Positions 63,295 through 64,000 of a stretch of 64,000 nt of DNA are shown here, one piece after another (position 1 is the stretch's first letter; every line of letters begins with the position of its first letter). This stretch comes from Gammaproteobacteria bacterium 45_16_T64 (GTDB taxonomy: Bacteria; Pseudomonadota; Gammaproteobacteria; Pseudomonadales; Ketobacteraceae). The DNA lies in assembly GCA_002162955.1 (NCBI GenBank), contig MABD01000057.1, positions 248,001-312,000 on the forward strand, read 5' to 3'. The position numbers were made by a program, and so were the translations under genes. The notes below the pieces were generated by a model. That model saw nothing but the letters and a program-made list of their open reading frames with translations. It searched no databases and was not told where the DNA came from.

Positions 63295-64000
63295 TTATTG
63301 ATGCTCATCAAGCATTTGTTGCATTAACAGGGTGAGTTCCGTGTGCCATTTATCAACAGCCGCATTAAATTCATCTTCGCTCAATCCATCAACAACAGGT
63401 GGTTTTTGAGGCTCACTCAAGTAGTGAACTAAATTGACAGGCCTGGGCAATAACGATAGCCCCAATCCTCGAATCATCGTCGCTGGCAATTTAAATTGCC
63501 GGTAGATCATTTTGGTTAAGCGGTTCTCGTATACGGTATAGAGGTCATCCGCACCAGGGCAACAGGATAACACTATTGGCGTCTGGGTTTTGACTGCAAG
63601 GCGCACAAAACCCTTCCTTGATTCCCAGCGAACTTGATATTTCTCAGTAGATGGTCGCAAGGCTTCCCTCATTCCGCCAGGTGCAACCAATACCAATTGC
63701 TCCCTATCGGTCAGTAAGAACTCGGCGACCTTTGGGTTGGCAGGGACTGCACCCGCTTTCGATATCGCGCGGCCTATAGAGGGAACATAAAAAAGAGAAT
63801 TGTCCGCTAAACTACGTACGATCCTTCCTGTTGTTTCATTCACTTTTTTGGATAACAGCGCGTTATCATAAGTCGCAAAGCTGTGATTAACCGCAATGAT
63901 ACACCGCCCTTCAAGCGGAATATTGTTGATCCCAATCACCTCATGGCGATGGTATCGAGATACCGGTCCATACAACTTATTTGAACGCTTAACCGCGCTT
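63295..64000 (-). CDS. Lysophospholipid acyltransferase family protein (N-terminus off window)
   Basis: At least 235 residues, open through the right edge of the window, so the true start is beyond it. The HX4D catalytic motif is in NHSFATYD, and the conserved substrate-contact motif is in VAPGGMREAL. The pattern matches the plsC/DGAT2-like LPLAT group acting on glycerophospholipids or related acyl acceptors at the membrane. A TTG at 63975 is available but probably internal, since the frame remains open upstream. Confidence 0.8.
   Translation of the reverse strand, partial: SAVKRSNKLYGPVSRYHRHEVIGINNIPLEGRCIIAVNHSFATYDNALLSKKVNETTGRIVRSLADNSLFYVPSIGRAISKAGAVPANPKVAEFLLTDREQLVLVAPGGMREALRPSTEKYQVRWESRKGFVRLAVKTQTPIVLSCCPGADDLYTVYENRLTKMIYRQFKLPATMIRGLGLSLLPRPVNLVHYLSEPQKPPVVDGLSEDEFNAAVDKWHTELTLLMQQMLDEHQ

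Overview
The window looks like chromosomal DNA of a marine gammaproteobacterium of moderate GC content. The housekeeping genes are of gammaproteobacterial type: type II QueF, YfbR, RimO very close to the E. coli sequence, Mrp with a DUF971 partner, YadG/YadH and PhoH2. A PfaA-type polyunsaturated fatty acid synthase points to a marine lineage. I cannot assign a genus from the sequence alone. I see no prophage, insertion sequence or CRISPR array.

Layout. 1-6930 (-): the N-terminal 2,310 residues of a PfaA-type synthase (KS, MAT, six tandem ACPs, start of KR), running off the left edge. 6931-8038: a 1.1 kb gap with no convincing gene. 8039-14767 (-): three overlapping regulatory genes, namely a 1,700-residue ATPase/helical-repeat/PAS/histidine kinase/receiver protein, a stand-alone receiver protein and a LysR-type regulator. 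They point toward pfaA and could form a dedicated control module. 14.9-20.3 kb: an alpha/beta hydrolase, a degenerate TraI_2 (MobH)-like protein, tRNA-Ser, a nitroreductase, an endonuclease V-like protein without two key catalytic residues, and a membrane adenylate cyclase. 20.3-23 kb (-): queF and a YadGH-type ABC exporter. 23.2-26.4 kb (+): a TetR regulator coupled to an RND/MMPL exporter. 26.5-29.1 kb (-): three tightly packed, different acyltransferases. 29.3-33.9 kb: a fatty acid hydroxylase/sterol desaturase family protein, an Asp/Asn beta-hydroxylase (LpxO-like), a small outer-membrane protein, a sensor kinase, and a KshA-like Rieske oxygenase behind a perfect inverted repeat.

33.9-40.1 kb (-) is a cobalamin uptake operon: TonB-dependent receptor, binding protein, permease, a conserved-looking protein I do not recognise, and ATPase, all behind a clear cobalamin riboswitch. 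The riboswitch abuts the 3' end of a PAS-GGDEF gene with an eroded C-terminus. 41.7-47.5 kb holds a periplasmic binding protein, a nucleotidyltransferase-HEPN fusion with a coiled-coil tail, a glycosidase-like lipoprotein, tRNA-Gly, an NAD-dependent epimerase and a small lipoprotein. 47.5-53.1 kb: DUF971, mrp, a hydrolase, rimO and a lipid-anchored MsrA-MsrB fusion.

53.1-56.7 kb (-) is a lysine catabolism-type operon (saccharopine dehydrogenase-like and ALDH7-type dehydrogenase) that also carries an IsdG-like monooxygenase and a membrane protein. 56.9-64 kb: a phasin-like protein, a bacterial CULT-domain (cereblon-type) protein, two identical initiator tRNA genes with an unusual U1/U72 acceptor end, yfbR, a HAD phosphatase, a PhaC-like hydrolase with Ser in place of the synthase Cys, a DUF4375-type protein, phoH2, and a partial lysophospholipid acyltransferase.

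The recurring theme is lipid chemistry. The best candidates for undescribed biology are the giant kinase/receiver/LysR module beside pfaA, the triple-acyltransferase cassette, and the unrecognised member of the B12 operon.
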